Assembly (NCBI GenBank): GCA_026647215.1
Contig: JAPKHC010000018.1
Span: forward strand, 124,001 to 188,000
Direction of reading: 5' to 3'
Origin: F1-120-MAGs118 sp013360535
GTDB lineage: Bacteria > Planctomycetota > UBA1135 > GCA-002686595
DNA: 64,000 nucleotides
This document shows, piece by piece, positions 17,739 through 30,843 of the stretch. Each line of letters opens with the position of its first letter. Position 1 is the stretch's first letter. The notes under the pieces are model-generated. The model ran no database searches. It had not been told where the DNA came from and saw only the letters and a program-made list of their open reading frames with translations. Made by a program: the position numbers and the translations under genes.

Positions 17739-18767
17739 CTAGCGCGGCTGCTGCAGGTTGCGCAGCGCTTGCGCGAGGCGCGGGTCGGCGAGGAGCGACT
17801 GCAGCTGGCCGAGCTTGTCGGAGAGCTCGCCCTCGCCGCTTTCGGGCGCGCCGTAGGAAAGGTCGAGCGCGTCGGCTCCGTTCGCGGCGTTCGCCCGCGT
17901 TTCCGTGGCGCGCGGCAGCGGCGCCGGGACGGAGTCGTCGAACATGTCGAGCAGGCCGAGCGAACCCGGTGCGTCGCCGTCGAGGCCGTTGCCGACGGAC
18001 TCGAGCGTGGACTCGAGGCTCGCGGCGGGAGCCTGCCACGAGGGACCGGCGGTCGGCGCGCTGCCGTGCTCGGGCTCCTGCGGAGGCGTCCATTCGGACT
18101 GGCTGTGCACCTCGAGCTCCCAGCCGTCCTCGATCGGGGCGGACTGCGGCGAGGCGTTGCCGAGGCGCTCCTCGATCGCGCGGCGCGAGTGGTCGACGGT
18201 GGCGGCGAGCTCGTCGATCGTGTCCTGCAGGGTCGAGTGGTGGAGCCTGAGGCGCTGGTCGATGCGCTGGCCGAGCTTGTCGAGGCTCGCCGCGAGCTGG
18301 AACAGCGCCTCGTTGGAGACGGCGTTGGCCGACTGGCTCTGGCGCAGCTCGCCGATCTCGCCCTGCAGCGACTGGAGCGCCTGCACGGAGTCGTGGCCGG
18401 CGTTGGAGAGCGACGAGAGCTGCTCGCGCAGGCCCATCATGTCGGTCGCGAGCTGCTCGAGCAGCAGCGACGGGTCCGCGGGCTGGTTGCTGGCGGCCTG
18501 CGCGAGGCTGCGGCGGACGAGGCCGAGCGAGAGCACACCGAGGCTGCCGACTCCGACGGCGGCGGCGAGCGTCCAGTGCGTGCCGAGGTTGGCGAGCAGC
18601 TGGCCCGCGCTCCACGAGATCGACGGCGCCGCGGCGAGGCCCGCGCCGGCGACGAGCCCGAGCGCGCCGAGCGCGATCAGGAACTTGCCCTGACCGTTCG
18701 AGTTCGAACCCGACGAAGTGCTGGAACTGCCGGACTCATGCTGCTGGGGCTGGATGGACGTCGACAT
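17739..18767 (-). CDS. Membrane-anchored coiled-coil protein, function unknown
   Basis: The 342 residues begin with a Ser/Asn/Gly-rich soluble stretch (about 28 residues), then two close membrane helices (about 29-48 and 65-84). A long alpha-helical region at about 95-205 follows, with heptad-like Leu and Gln spacing (LLEQLATDMMGLREQLSSLS, QSLQGEIGELRQSQ) that should form a coiled coil. The last 140 residues are Pro/Ala/Glu-rich and probably disordered, closing with a short helix (KLGQLQSLLADPRLAQALRNL). I recognise no family. The architecture suggests a scaffold or tether at the inner membrane. It is divergent from ptsI and convergent with tex. Confidence 0.6.
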   Translation of the reverse strand: MSTSIQPQQHESGSSSTSSGSNSNGQGKFLIALGALGLVAGAGLAAAPSISWSAGQLLANLGTHWTLAAAVGVGSLGVLSLGLVRRSLAQAASNQPADPSLLLEQLATDMMGLREQLSSLSNAGHDSVQALQSLQGEIGELRQSQSANAVSNEALFQLAASLDKLGQRIDQRLRLHHSTLQDTIDELAATVDHSRRAIEERLGNASPQSAPIEDGWELEVHSQSEWTPPQEPEHGSAPTAGPSWQAPAASLESTLESVGNGLDGDAPGSLGLLDMFDDSVPAPLPRATETRANAANGADALDLSYGAPESGEGELSDKLGQLQSLLADPRLAQALRNLQQPR

Positions 18768-18886
18768 CGATCTCCTCGGGCTCTGGCGGCGGGGGCAGAG
18801 TGCTCCCCGATCCGAACGCAGATCGGAGCCCGTCCGTCGCGCGCTTGACCTCGCGCGGCCGCGGTCCCGATCGCGGATCCGCGCAC

Positions 18887-18903
18887 GTGGAAAGGGTTTC
18901 CAC
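18887..18903. promoter_or_regulatory. Candidate operator palindrome at the ptsI promoter
   Basis: GTGGAAA-GGG-TTTCCAC is a perfect 7+7 inverted repeat. It covers the expected -35 region (about 18894-18899) of the promoter whose -10 is TAGATT, so a bound regulator would block or recruit polymerase. The protein is unknown; the shape fits a dimeric helix-turn-helix repressor. Confidence 0.45.
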
Positions 18904-18916
18904 CCTCACGCACTGC

Positions 18917-18922
18917 TAGATT
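18917..18922 (+). promoter_or_regulatory. -10 box TAGATT, probable leaderless promoter of ptsI
   Basis: TAGATT ends 9 nt before the ATG at 18932, with no Shine-Dalgarno sequence between them. Confidence 0.5.
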
Positions 18923-18931
18923 GCATGGACC

Positions 18932-20668
<1,737 letters not shown>

Positions 20669-20744
20669 GCCGCGCGGGGCGAGCTCGCCAGCAAGTCGCT
20701 GCAATCCTCTGGATTTCAGCCCTTTTCCGCACCGCGCGCGCCGC

Positions 20745-20750
20745 TACACT
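20745..20750 (+). promoter_or_regulatory. -10-like box TACACT upstream of the Myb-like gene
   Basis: TACACT in CCGCTACACTCGG would give a leader of roughly 50 nt before the TTG at 20807, consistent with the strong ribosome-binding site of that gene. Confidence 0.4.
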
Positions 20751-20792
20751 CGGACTCGCGCTTGGGAGTCCACCTTCCGTCGCCCCCAAAAC

Positions 20793-20800
20793 GAGGAGGA
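20793..20800 (+). promoter_or_regulatory. Strong Shine-Dalgarno deciding a TTG start
   Basis: GAGGAGGA lies 6 nt before the TTG at 20807. This is why I start the Myb-like protein there rather than at the in-frame TTG at 20762, which has no ribosome-binding site. Confidence 0.6.
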
Positions 20801-20806
20801 GCGCGC

Positions 20807-21517
20807 TTGGCTCGGTTGCATTGGAGCGGAGATGAAAGTTCGCAGGGTCCCCGCAAGGGGCGGTGGACCCGTGCCGAAATCGATCGTCTCAAGGACATGT
20901 ACGGGCTGCGGCCGGAGGCCGCGATCGCGCGGGAACTCGGTCGTTCGGCCTCGAGCGTGCGCAAGATGGCGGAAGAGATCTTCGCCACCGCCCGCAAGCA
21001 GGGTCCTTGGACGGCGGGTGAGATCCAGGACCTCAAGCGCTACCTCGGCGCCTCCGGTCCGGACGTGATCGCGCGCATCCTCGGTCGCGATCCCAACGAG
21101 GTGCAGCAGCAGGTGTTCGAGCTCGGCCGCATCCAGCAGGGTGGACGCTGGACGCGCGACGAGGTGCAGCAGCTGCGCCGCATCTACGGAACGCGCAGCG
21201 ACGCCGACCTCGCGGTGATCTTCGGCCGTTCGCTCGACTCGATCCAGCGCGTCGCGCGGCGCTACTGCCTCGCGAAGGACAAGGCCTTCCTCAAGCGCGT
21301 GGCCGGTGACGGCGCGAGCCGCATGCCGCGCTGGGAAGAGAGCGAGCTGCAGCTCCTGCGCGAGCTGTACCCGACGACGCCCAACCTCGACATCGCCCAG
21401 AAGCTCGACCGCTCGGTGAAGAGCATCGTCTCCAAGGCCCACAACCTCGGTCTCAAGAAGGAGATCGAGCGCCTGCGCGAGATGGGCCGCGAGAACGTCA
21501 GCCTGCGCTACCAGTAG
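20807..21517 (+). CDS. Four-repeat Myb/SANT-like DNA-binding protein
   Basis: The 236 residues consist almost entirely of four tandem helix-turn-helix units of about 45-50 residues. Their openings are KGRWTRAEIDRLKDMYG, QGPWTAGEIQDLKRYLG, GGRWTRDEVQQLRRIYG and MPRWEESELQLLRELYP. Each then has an I-A-x-x-L/F-x-R-S/D turn and a second helix (ELGRSASSVRKMAEEI, ILGRDPNEVQQQVFEL, IFGRSLDSIQRVARRY, KLDRSVKSIVSKAHNL). The Trp at the start of helix 1 and the LGRS turn resemble Myb/SANT and SIGMA-like HTH repeats seen in planctomycete proteins. Repeated DNA recognition or a chromatin-like role is plausible. No ligand domain is present. Confidence 0.7.
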   Translation: MARLHWSGDESSQGPRKGRWTRAEIDRLKDMYGLRPEAAIARELGRSASSVRKMAEEIFATARKQGPWTAGEIQDLKRYLGASGPDVIARILGRDPNEVQQQVFELGRIQQGGRWTRDEVQQLRRIYGTRSDADLAVIFGRSLDSIQRVARRYCLAKDKAFLKRVAGDGASRMPRWEESELQLLRELYPTTPNLDIAQKLDRSVKSIVSKAHNLGLKKEIERLREMGRENVSLRYQ

Positions 21518-21530
21518 CGCGCGCGGCGGC

Positions 21531-22433
21531 TCACGCGAGCAGCTTCATGCAGAAGACGCTGCCGCCGGACTTGAGGAACTCGTCGGTGTCGAGCTCGACG
21601 ACCTCGAAGCCGGCGTCGCGCAGGCGCGCGCTCGTCCGCTCGCAGCCGCGCTGGATCAGCACGTGGCGTCCGTCGGGGGAGCAGGCGTTGCAGGCGAGCC
21701 GCTCGTGGGCCTCGCGCGGGTCGGCCTCGATGCGGCGCTCGAAAAGCCGCTCGACGAGGGCGCGCGAGCTCGGGCTGAGCGCGTCGGGCAGCCACAGGCA
21801 GCTGTCTTCCGAGAGCAGCGCGAGCGCCGTGTCGAGGTGGTAGAAGGCCGGCTCGACGAGCTCGAGCGTGATCACCGGCAGGTCAAGGCGCTCCGCGAGC
21901 TCGCTCCACGCTTCCCGCGACGAACGCGGACCGACGCCGGCCCACAGGAGCCTGCGACCGGGATGCCAGAGCCCGTCGCCCATGCCCTCGAGGCGCTCGC
22001 TCGTCGCGAGTTCGAGCCGCTCCATTCCGGCCGCCTCGAGCGCGCGCGCCACGTGCGGCACCTCGCCGCGGCGCTCGAGCCAGCGCATGTTCGACGGCAC
22101 GTAGCGGGCGCGCCCGTCGCGCGCGACGTCCGCCGCCACCGGCAGCGCCTGGTTGGCGCAGAACACGAGGTCGGGATGCCCGGCGAGCGGCGGCACGACA
22201 TGCACATCGAGGCCGAGCGCGGCGAGCCGCTCGCGCAGCGCGAGCCACTGCGCGCGGGCGCGGGCGCGATCGACGCGCTTGAGCGCGCCGGCGTCGTCGC
22301 GCATGTGCGGGTTGATCGCGTAGGCGACGTCGAAGTGCTCCGGGTCCGCCAGCCACACGCGCCGCGGCCGGGCCGTGCGCGGGAGATCGGCGAGCGAGAA
22401 GTCGAGCTGCTGCGGCGTTTCGACGAGCGCCAT
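21531..22433 (-). CDS. Amidinotransferase-fold enzyme (arginine deiminase / DDAH-related, CtlX-like)
   Basis: The 300 residues begin after a short leader with DPEHFDVAYAINPHM, a signature of the CtlX/DDAH-like branch of the pentein superfamily. Later landmarks are GHPDLVFCANQALPV, LEGMGDGLWHPGRRLLWAG, the catalytic His in AFYHLDTALALL, and the nucleophile Cys295 in KSGGSVFCMKLL at the very end, where pentein hydrolases place it. The family hydrolyses or transfers guanidino groups (arginine, dimethylarginine, related amines). The exact substrate is not evident. The start at 22433 is supported by a TAGGCT box 7 nt upstream. It overlaps no neighbour and is convergent with the Myb-like gene. Confidence 0.85.
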   Translation of the reverse strand: MALVETPQQLDFSLADLPRTARPRRVWLADPEHFDVAYAINPHMRDDAGALKRVDRARARAQWLALRERLAALGLDVHVVPPLAGHPDLVFCANQALPVAADVARDGRARYVPSNMRWLERRGEVPHVARALEAAGMERLELATSERLEGMGDGLWHPGRRLLWAGVGPRSSREAWSELAERLDLPVITLELVEPAFYHLDTALALLSEDSCLWLPDALSPSSRALVERLFERRIEADPREAHERLACNACSPDGRHVLIQRGCERTSARLRDAGFEVVELDTDEFLKSGGSVFCMKLLA

Positions 22434-22440
22434 GGGCACG

Positions 22441-22446
22441 AGCCTA
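22441..22446 (-). promoter_or_regulatory. -10 box TAGGCT, probable leaderless promoter
   Basis: On the minus strand TAGGCT ends 7 nt before the ATG at 22433. It uses the stop-codon bases of the upstream sulfatase gene. Confidence 0.45.
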
Positions 22447-24051
22447 CTGCACGAGCTGCAGGTAGTTCTGGTCGAGCTCGGCCCGCAACGCCGCGAGCGC
22501 CGTCGTCGCCGCGCTCGACAGCGCGTGCCCCGGCGCGAGCAGGTCGTTCGACTCCAGCCAGTCCGGCGTCGGAGTCGGCGGAGCGGTGCTCGTGTCCGGC
22601 GGGCCGCCCTCGAGCAGGTCGAAGAAGCGCTCGACCAGAACCGGACCGGAGCCCCCGGGCCCACGCTTCCAGTTGCGGATCAACTTGAAGCGCTGGTCGC
22701 GCAGCGCCTGATCGTGGCGCACGCACGTGTAGCCGGGCGGCGGCAGGCCCGTCGCCGGATCGGGGATGAAGTTGGGGAAGAAGTACTCGGAGTACAGCGT
22801 CGGCCGCACGCTCGCGGCCTGTCCCCGCAGGATCGGCACGAGCGAGCGCGAGTCCTCGGCGTGCTGCGGCGCGGGCGCCTGCGCGATCTGGCGGACGGTC
22901 TCGAACAGGTCCGTGGCCGAGACCAGCGCGTGGCTGCGCCGTCCCGCGAGCCCCGGCCGCAGCAGCGGAGAGCGCACGATCAGCGGCACCTCGAGCCCAC
23001 CCTGGTAGACGCTGCCCTTGGCCTTGTTCGTCGAGTACGGCGCGATCACGCCCTGCTTCGAGATCCCGTTGTCGCTGACGAGGATCACCGTCGTGTCGCC
23101 GAAGTCGAGCTCGCACAACAGTCGCCCGAGCTGGTGGTCGATGGCCTCGACCATGCAGCGCACCTGCGAGGCCGCGGTCGACAGGCCCGGGTAGGCGCAG
23201 CTCGGGCTCGGTCCGGCCGCCCCTGTGCAGGGCACGGCGGGGAACGCGCTGGGCAAGGGGTGCGTCGGGATGTGGGCCGAGTGCGTCGAGATCCACAGGA
23301 ACCACGGCTCCGGCAGCTGATTCACGAGCGTGAGCGCGTCGCGGATCGTGTCCGTCGTCGGGTAGAGCGAGGGGTCGAGCGTGACGTCGAGCTCGAGCGT
23401 GCAGGGCGGCTCGCCCGTGAGGCAGGGCGACTGGCCCGCGTCGATGCGCGTCGCGTAGCTCTTCTCCCACAGGTAGTACCCCGTCTGCCACCACGGGACT
23501 CCCGGCTGCGGCGTCAGGTTGTAGTACGTGCCCGCGAAACGATCGAACCACGTGCCGACCGGAGTGCCGAGCGGATGCAGCGGGGCCGCTTCGAGCTCCT
23601 CCTTCGAGGCGAGGTGCCACTTGCCGAGCGCGGCGCTCGTGTAGGGCGTCGGCGCGAGCCGCAGCAGGCCGGGGAGCAGCTCGGTGCCCGGCTCGAGCGC
23701 CGGGTTCGGTCGATCCTCGCGGCGCTGGATCGCGTCGCCGATGCCGCTGTGCTGCGGCAGTCGCCCGGTGAGCATCGCCGCGCGCCCGGGCGTGCAGGTC
23801 GGGCAGGCCCACGCGCGCGTGAACGTGAGCCCCTGCGCCGCGAGCACGCCGTCGATGAAGGGCGTCGCCGCCGGCTGCATCGTCGGGCGCCCCAAGGACG
23901 TGAACCAGTCGTCGTAACAACCGAGCAACCCCGGCCCGACGTCGTCGAGGACGATCACGCAGACGTTGCCACGGTACCCCGCTTGTTGGGGCAGCGCGGA
24001 GACGGGCGCGGGGCAGGACGCGAGCGGCAGGGCCGCCAGCAGGCTGAGCAT
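22444..24051 (-). CDS. Secreted sulfatase (type I, Cys-type)
   Basis: The 535 residues start with a signal peptide (MLSLLAALPLASCPAPVSAL) that may also be read as a lipoprotein signal around Cys13. The sulfatase core follows: the metal-binding strand NVCVIVLDDVGPGLLGCY, the formylglycine motif C-T-P-G-R (Cys86-Arg90), LGKWHLAS, HSAHIPTHPLP and VILVSDNG. The Cys would be converted to formylglycine by an FGE or anSME enzyme. It hydrolyses sulfate esters, likely of polysaccharides, outside the cytoplasm. The C-terminal subdomain starts around RHDQALRDQRFKLIRNWKR. It is a tandem paralog of the next gene, with about half the residues shared and matching insertion points. Confidence 0.9.
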   Translation of the reverse strand: MLSLLAALPLASCPAPVSALPQQAGYRGNVCVIVLDDVGPGLLGCYDDWFTSLGRPTMQPAATPFIDGVLAAQGLTFTRAWACPTCTPGRAAMLTGRLPQHSGIGDAIQRREDRPNPALEPGTELLPGLLRLAPTPYTSAALGKWHLASKEELEAAPLHPLGTPVGTWFDRFAGTYYNLTPQPGVPWWQTGYYLWEKSYATRIDAGQSPCLTGEPPCTLELDVTLDPSLYPTTDTIRDALTLVNQLPEPWFLWISTHSAHIPTHPLPSAFPAVPCTGAAGPSPSCAYPGLSTAASQVRCMVEAIDHQLGRLLCELDFGDTTVILVSDNGISKQGVIAPYSTNKAKGSVYQGGLEVPLIVRSPLLRPGLAGRRSHALVSATDLFETVRQIAQAPAPQHAEDSRSLVPILRGQAASVRPTLYSEYFFPNFIPDPATGLPPPGYTCVRHDQALRDQRFKLIRNWKRGPGGSGPVLVERFFDLLEGGPPDTSTAPPTPTPDWLESNDLLAPGHALSSAATTALAALRAELDQNYLQLVQ

Positions 24052-24160
24052 CGGGGGGGCTTTCAGCGGATGGGATCGGCCGGGTCGAGGCCAAGTCAGC
24101 CGCGAAGCTCCAAGGATACCGCCCCCCGCAAGCCCTGCAGGTCGCCGCGCTCTGCGGCGG

Positions 24161-25756
24161 TCAGCGCACGAGGCAGGGGTATTCCACGTCGAGGGTGTCG
24201 CGCAGGTTCTGCAGGGCTGCCGCCGCCTCCCAGGAGAGCGACTGGCCACCCGCGAGCAGGTCGTGCTGCTCGAGCCAGTCCGGTCGCGGCTGGGGTGGCT
24301 GGACCGAGGTGTCCGGCGGGCCGCCCTCGCGCAGGTCGTAGAGCTCCTCCACGACCGACGGGACACCCGAGGGCGTCGCGCGCGTCTTGCGCACGAGCTT
24401 GAAGCGGTCGTCGCGCAGCGCCTGATCGTGGCGCTGGCACACGTATCCCGGCGGCGCTCCACCCGAGGGCGTCGCCGGCAGGAAGTTGGGGCTGAACCCC
24501 TCGGCGTACAGCACTGGCCGGGCCGCGCCGAGGCTGCCGTCGAGCACGCCGAGGAACGAGCGCGAGTCCTCGGCCGCGGCCGCCGGCGGCGCGTCCGCGA
24601 GCTCGCGCACCGTGTCGAACACGTCGACCAGCGACACGAGCGCCTCGCTCGAGGTCCCGCGCAGCGCGGGCGGGATCCGCGGCGAGCGCACGATCAGCGG
24701 CGCCTCGATCGCGCCCTCGTACACCGAACCCTTGGCGCGCGCGTTCGAGTACGGCGGGACGACCGCACGCGCTCCCCAGCCGTTGTCGCTGGTGAGGATC
24801 ACCGTCGTGTCGTCGAAGTCGAGCGCGCAGAACAGGCGCCCCAGCTGGTGGTCGAGCGCCTCGACCATGCAGCGCGTGCGCGACTGCAGCGAGGTGAGCC
24901 CCGGATAGGCGCAGCTCGCGTCCGGCGCCGCCGCGCCCGTGCACGGATTCGCCGGCAGCCCGTTCGGCAGCGGATGCAACGGCACGTGGGCCGCGTGGGG
25001 CGCGACCCACAGGAACCAAGGCTCCGGCAGCGTCTGCACGAGCGTGAGCGCGTCGTCGACCGTGTCCACGGTCGGATAGTCCGCCGGCGAGAGGTTGGCG
25101 TCCATGCCGAGCGAGCACGGAGGTTCTTCGCCCGGACAGGGGCTCACGAACGGATCGATGCGCGTCGCGAACTCCTTCGTCCACACGTAGTAACCGCCCG
25201 TCGAGTAGGTCGAGTTGCCCGGGAAGTTGTTCCAGGTGCCCGCGAAGCGCTCGAACCACGGCGCGCCCGGATTCCCGAGTGGATGCGGCGGAAGCTGCAG
25301 CGACTGCGCGTTGTCGGCGAGGTGCCACTTGCCGATGGCGGCGCTGGTGTACGGCGGCGTCGCGAGGCGCAGCAGTCCGGGCAGCAGCTCGACCTGCCGA
25401 TCGAGGCCGGGCATCGGTCGCTCGGCGCGCGGCGGAATCACCTGCCCGATGCCCGAGCGCGAGCCCCAGCGTCCGGTGAGCATCGCCGCCCTGGTCGGCG
25501 AGCACGAGGGCGCGCTCCACACGCGCTCGAAGCGCATGCCGTGCGCGGCGAGCACGCCGTCGATCTGCGGCGTCGACGCGCTGCCTTGCGACGGTCGACC
25601 GCGCGCACGGAAGGCCGCGTCGTAGCAGCCGAGCATTCCGGGCACGACGTCGTCGAGCACGATCACGCACACGTTGCCGCCTGATCCCGATGGCGCGGGA
25701 GACGGCACGGGTGCATTCCACGGCGCCACGAGGAGCGCCAGCGCGGGCACGAGCAT
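24161..25756 (-). CDS. Secreted sulfatase, tandem paralog
   Basis: The 531 residues have an N-terminal hydrophobic signal (MLVPALALLVAPWNAP), then NVCVIVLDDVVPGMLGCYD, the classical formylglycine site C-S-P-T-R (Cys85-Arg89), IGKWHLAD, HAAHVPLHPLP and VILTSDNG. The whole chain is collinear with the downstream sulfatase, including Cys-containing loops such as MVEALDHQLGRLFC and the C-terminal YDLREGGPPDTS, which marks a local duplication. The sulfatase signature differs (CSPTR here, CTPGR there), suggesting substrate divergence. It is transcribed first; 109 bp separate it from the second copy, which has its own possible -10 box (TATCCT, 24113-24118 on the minus strand). Confidence 0.9.
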   Translation of the reverse strand: MLVPALALLVAPWNAPVPSPAPSGSGGNVCVIVLDDVVPGMLGCYDAAFRARGRPSQGSASTPQIDGVLAAHGMRFERVWSAPSCSPTRAAMLTGRWGSRSGIGQVIPPRAERPMPGLDRQVELLPGLLRLATPPYTSAAIGKWHLADNAQSLQLPPHPLGNPGAPWFERFAGTWNNFPGNSTYSTGGYYVWTKEFATRIDPFVSPCPGEEPPCSLGMDANLSPADYPTVDTVDDALTLVQTLPEPWFLWVAPHAAHVPLHPLPNGLPANPCTGAAAPDASCAYPGLTSLQSRTRCMVEALDHQLGRLFCALDFDDTTVILTSDNGWGARAVVPPYSNARAKGSVYEGAIEAPLIVRSPRIPPALRGTSSEALVSLVDVFDTVRELADAPPAAAAEDSRSFLGVLDGSLGAARPVLYAEGFSPNFLPATPSGGAPPGYVCQRHDQALRDDRFKLVRKTRATPSGVPSVVEELYDLREGGPPDTSVQPPQPRPDWLEQHDLLAGGQSLSWEAAAALQNLRDTLDVEYPCLVR

Positions 25757-25967
25757 GATTCTGGTCCGGGAAAGGGACGAACGACCCGGCGTCGAGGGGG
25801 AAGCGGCGCCGGAATGGACTCGAAACTACACCAACCCGCCGGATTCGGGAATTGCGATTTTCTTCGTACGCAGCAGTTGCGGCCGCAACCGATCGCCCCG
25901 GGAGCTCCTCGGAGCCGGTGGAGTCCTGCACGCTCCCGCCGTCCGGCACCGGCCCTCCCGTTCCACC

Positions 25968-29054
<3,087 letters not shown>

Positions 29055-29332
29055 GACACGCTGCCCTGCAGGAACCAGCGCCGCCGCCGCCGGTCGAAGT
29101 AGATCCACAGGATCTCGCCCGACTGCATCTGCGCGAAGTGGTACTCACGCTCGACCTCGTTGCCCCACCAGCCGCCGCAGGTGAGGTAGGGGCCGCACAG
29201 CCGCGCGACCGAACCGTGCGCGACGCCGCGCAACATCCAGCCGTCTTCCTCGTGCCGCGAGCGCGCCGGGAGCTGCACGCTCGACGCGAAGATGCGGCGG
29301 ACGAGCTGCGCAGCGGGAAAGGCCGAGCCAGT

Positions 29333-29517
29333 GCGAAATACCGAGCGAGCGCGAAATACCGAGCCAGAGAGAAATACCGAGCCAGAGCAATTTTTTCTGC
29401 AAACGGCCGCCGGAGTCGACGGCGTTGCCTGAGTCGTCGGCGGCCGTTTGCAGAAAAAATTGCTCTGGCTCGGTATTTCTCTCTGGCTCGGTATTTCGCG
29501 CTCGCTCGGTATTTCGC
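29333..29517. repeat. 80-bp perfect inverted repeat with 25-bp spacer
   Basis: Bases 29333-29412 are the exact reverse complement of 29438-29517; the spacer is 29413-29437. From outside inward each arm holds 18-bp unit copies, a variant unit (GAGAGAAATACCGAGCCA in the left arm), an ATTTTTT / AAAAAAT block, and the hairpin arm CTGCAAACGGCCGCCG. Because T-run and A-run are mirrored as T before and A after the stem, it is not a standard intrinsic terminator. Confidence 0.95.
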
Positions 29518-29657
29518 GCTCGCTCGGTATTTCGCGCTCGCTCGGTATTTCGCGCTCGCTCGGTATTTCGCGCTCGCTCGGTATTTCGCGCTCGCTCGGT
29601 ATTTCGCGCTCGCTCGGTATTTCGCGGTATTTCGCGCTCGCTCGGTATTTCGCGCTC
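29491..29657. repeat. 18-bp tandem repeat array
   Basis: Seven perfect copies of GTATTTCGCGCTCGCTCG occupy 29491-29616. They are followed by a 10-bp remnant GTATTTCGCG (29617-29626), one more full copy (29627-29644) and a last partial copy to about 29657. Each full unit is six codons, encoding S-E-R-E-I-P or T-E-R-A-R-N on the imuB strand depending on phase. The unit contains no stop codon in any of the six frames. The 10-bp remnant is the only unit that changes phase. Confidence 0.95.
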
Positions 29658-30843
29658 CTCGCGCGCCGCCGACGCGCCTGCCTCCCACGTGAACTGCGCC
29701 TCCGGCAAGTGCGCGGCTCGCACGCTCGCGTGCACGACGCTCTCCTCGCCAAAAGCCGCGCGCAGCGCCGCGAACGCGGCCTGCGCCGCGCGGGGATCGC
29801 GCCCTGCGTGCAACGCGAACAGCCGCAGCTGCTCCTGCGTCGCGCGCACGCTCGCGAGCTCGACCTCGACGCGCTCGGCGCCGCGCTCGAGCCGCGTGTG
29901 TTCGAGCCGCAGGCGCAACAGCCGCTCGAAGGCCTCCCAGTGCAGCGACGGCTCCGACGGCTGCGCACGCTCGACGAACGAACGCCCGTTCTCCAGCGCG
30001 AGCGAGAGTGCAACTTCCCGCGCGGCATCCCCTTGCTCGGCGAGCCCCGCGAGCAGTGGCCGCGCGAGATCGCCGGCGAGCAGGAGCAGCGCGTCGAGGC
30101 TCGTCACCGGAAAATCGAGCTGCAACATCGCCCGCGGCGCGAGCACGACAAGCTCCGGCTCGAGCGGCGCGCTGGCCGCACCCGAAGCGAGCGCGTGCAG
30201 GCGTTCGAGCTCTGGCCCGAAGCGCAGCAGCACGCTCTCGCGCGGCAAGGCCACGAGCTCGCCGACGGTGCGCACGCCCAGCCGCGCGAGCTCGTCGCGC
30301 GCGCGCGGCTCGATCCCGAGGCGCGCCAGCGACACGCGCCGCGCGAGCGTTTCCTCCTGCTCCACCTGCTCGAACACGAGCCCACGCGAGCCGTGCAGCG
30401 CCTTGGCGAGCGCGTAGGTCGAAAAACGCCGCGAACCGACCACGATCCCGGCCTCGAAGCCCAGCCGCGCGAGCGCCGCCCGCACCTTGCGCGCCCACTC
30501 GATGCGTGTCGCGTGCAGCCGCTCGAGCCCGGCGAGGTTCGCCCAGAACACACCCGGCTCGAGCCGGCTGGACTCGACCTCCGGCGTGAAGTCGCGCAGG
30601 CGCGTCGCGATGCGCTCGAGCGCTTGCGCTACCTCGTCGTCCGCGACCGTCGCGGCCCGCAGGTGCGCGCACAACGACAGCGCCGCCGCGTACCGCAGCC
30701 CCGCGAGCACACCCGCGCGCCGCGCCCGCTCGTTCGTCCAGCGCACGACGCCGTGCGGCGCGTCGTGGTCGACGACGGCGACGGGCTCTCCCCGCCACGC
30801 CGGCTCGCGCCCGACCAGCACCTGCAGCGGCAACGCGGGAACA

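Larger units (their letters stand above)
29323..29657. mobile_element. Putative palindromic insertion element in imuB
   Basis: About 335 bp inside imuB are unrelated to polymerase sequence. They consist of a central hairpin, an 80-bp inverted repeat and an 18-bp tandem array on the gene's upstream side. Its outermost left unit (29323-29340) is a degenerate copy of the same 18-mer. It encodes no protein of its own. Its reading through imuB would be in frame if one unit were complete. In style it resembles Rickettsia palindromic elements that sit in coding genes, but I know of no described counterpart in this group. Confidence 0.6.

Noticed and set aside
25876..25889. GTTGCGGCCGCAAC palindrome downstream of dnaE2
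   Set aside because: Short palindromes rich in GC are expected by chance here, and it is about 80 bp from the stop without a tract or promoter nearby.
29390..29465. imuB hairpin considered as an intrinsic terminator
   Set aside because: The T-run is before and the A-run after the stem on both strands, the reverse of a terminator, and both runs pair as part of the palindrome.
29491..29657. Tandem array considered as a CRISPR
   Set aside because: The 18-bp units are directly adjacent with no spacers, lie within a gene, and no cas genes are present.
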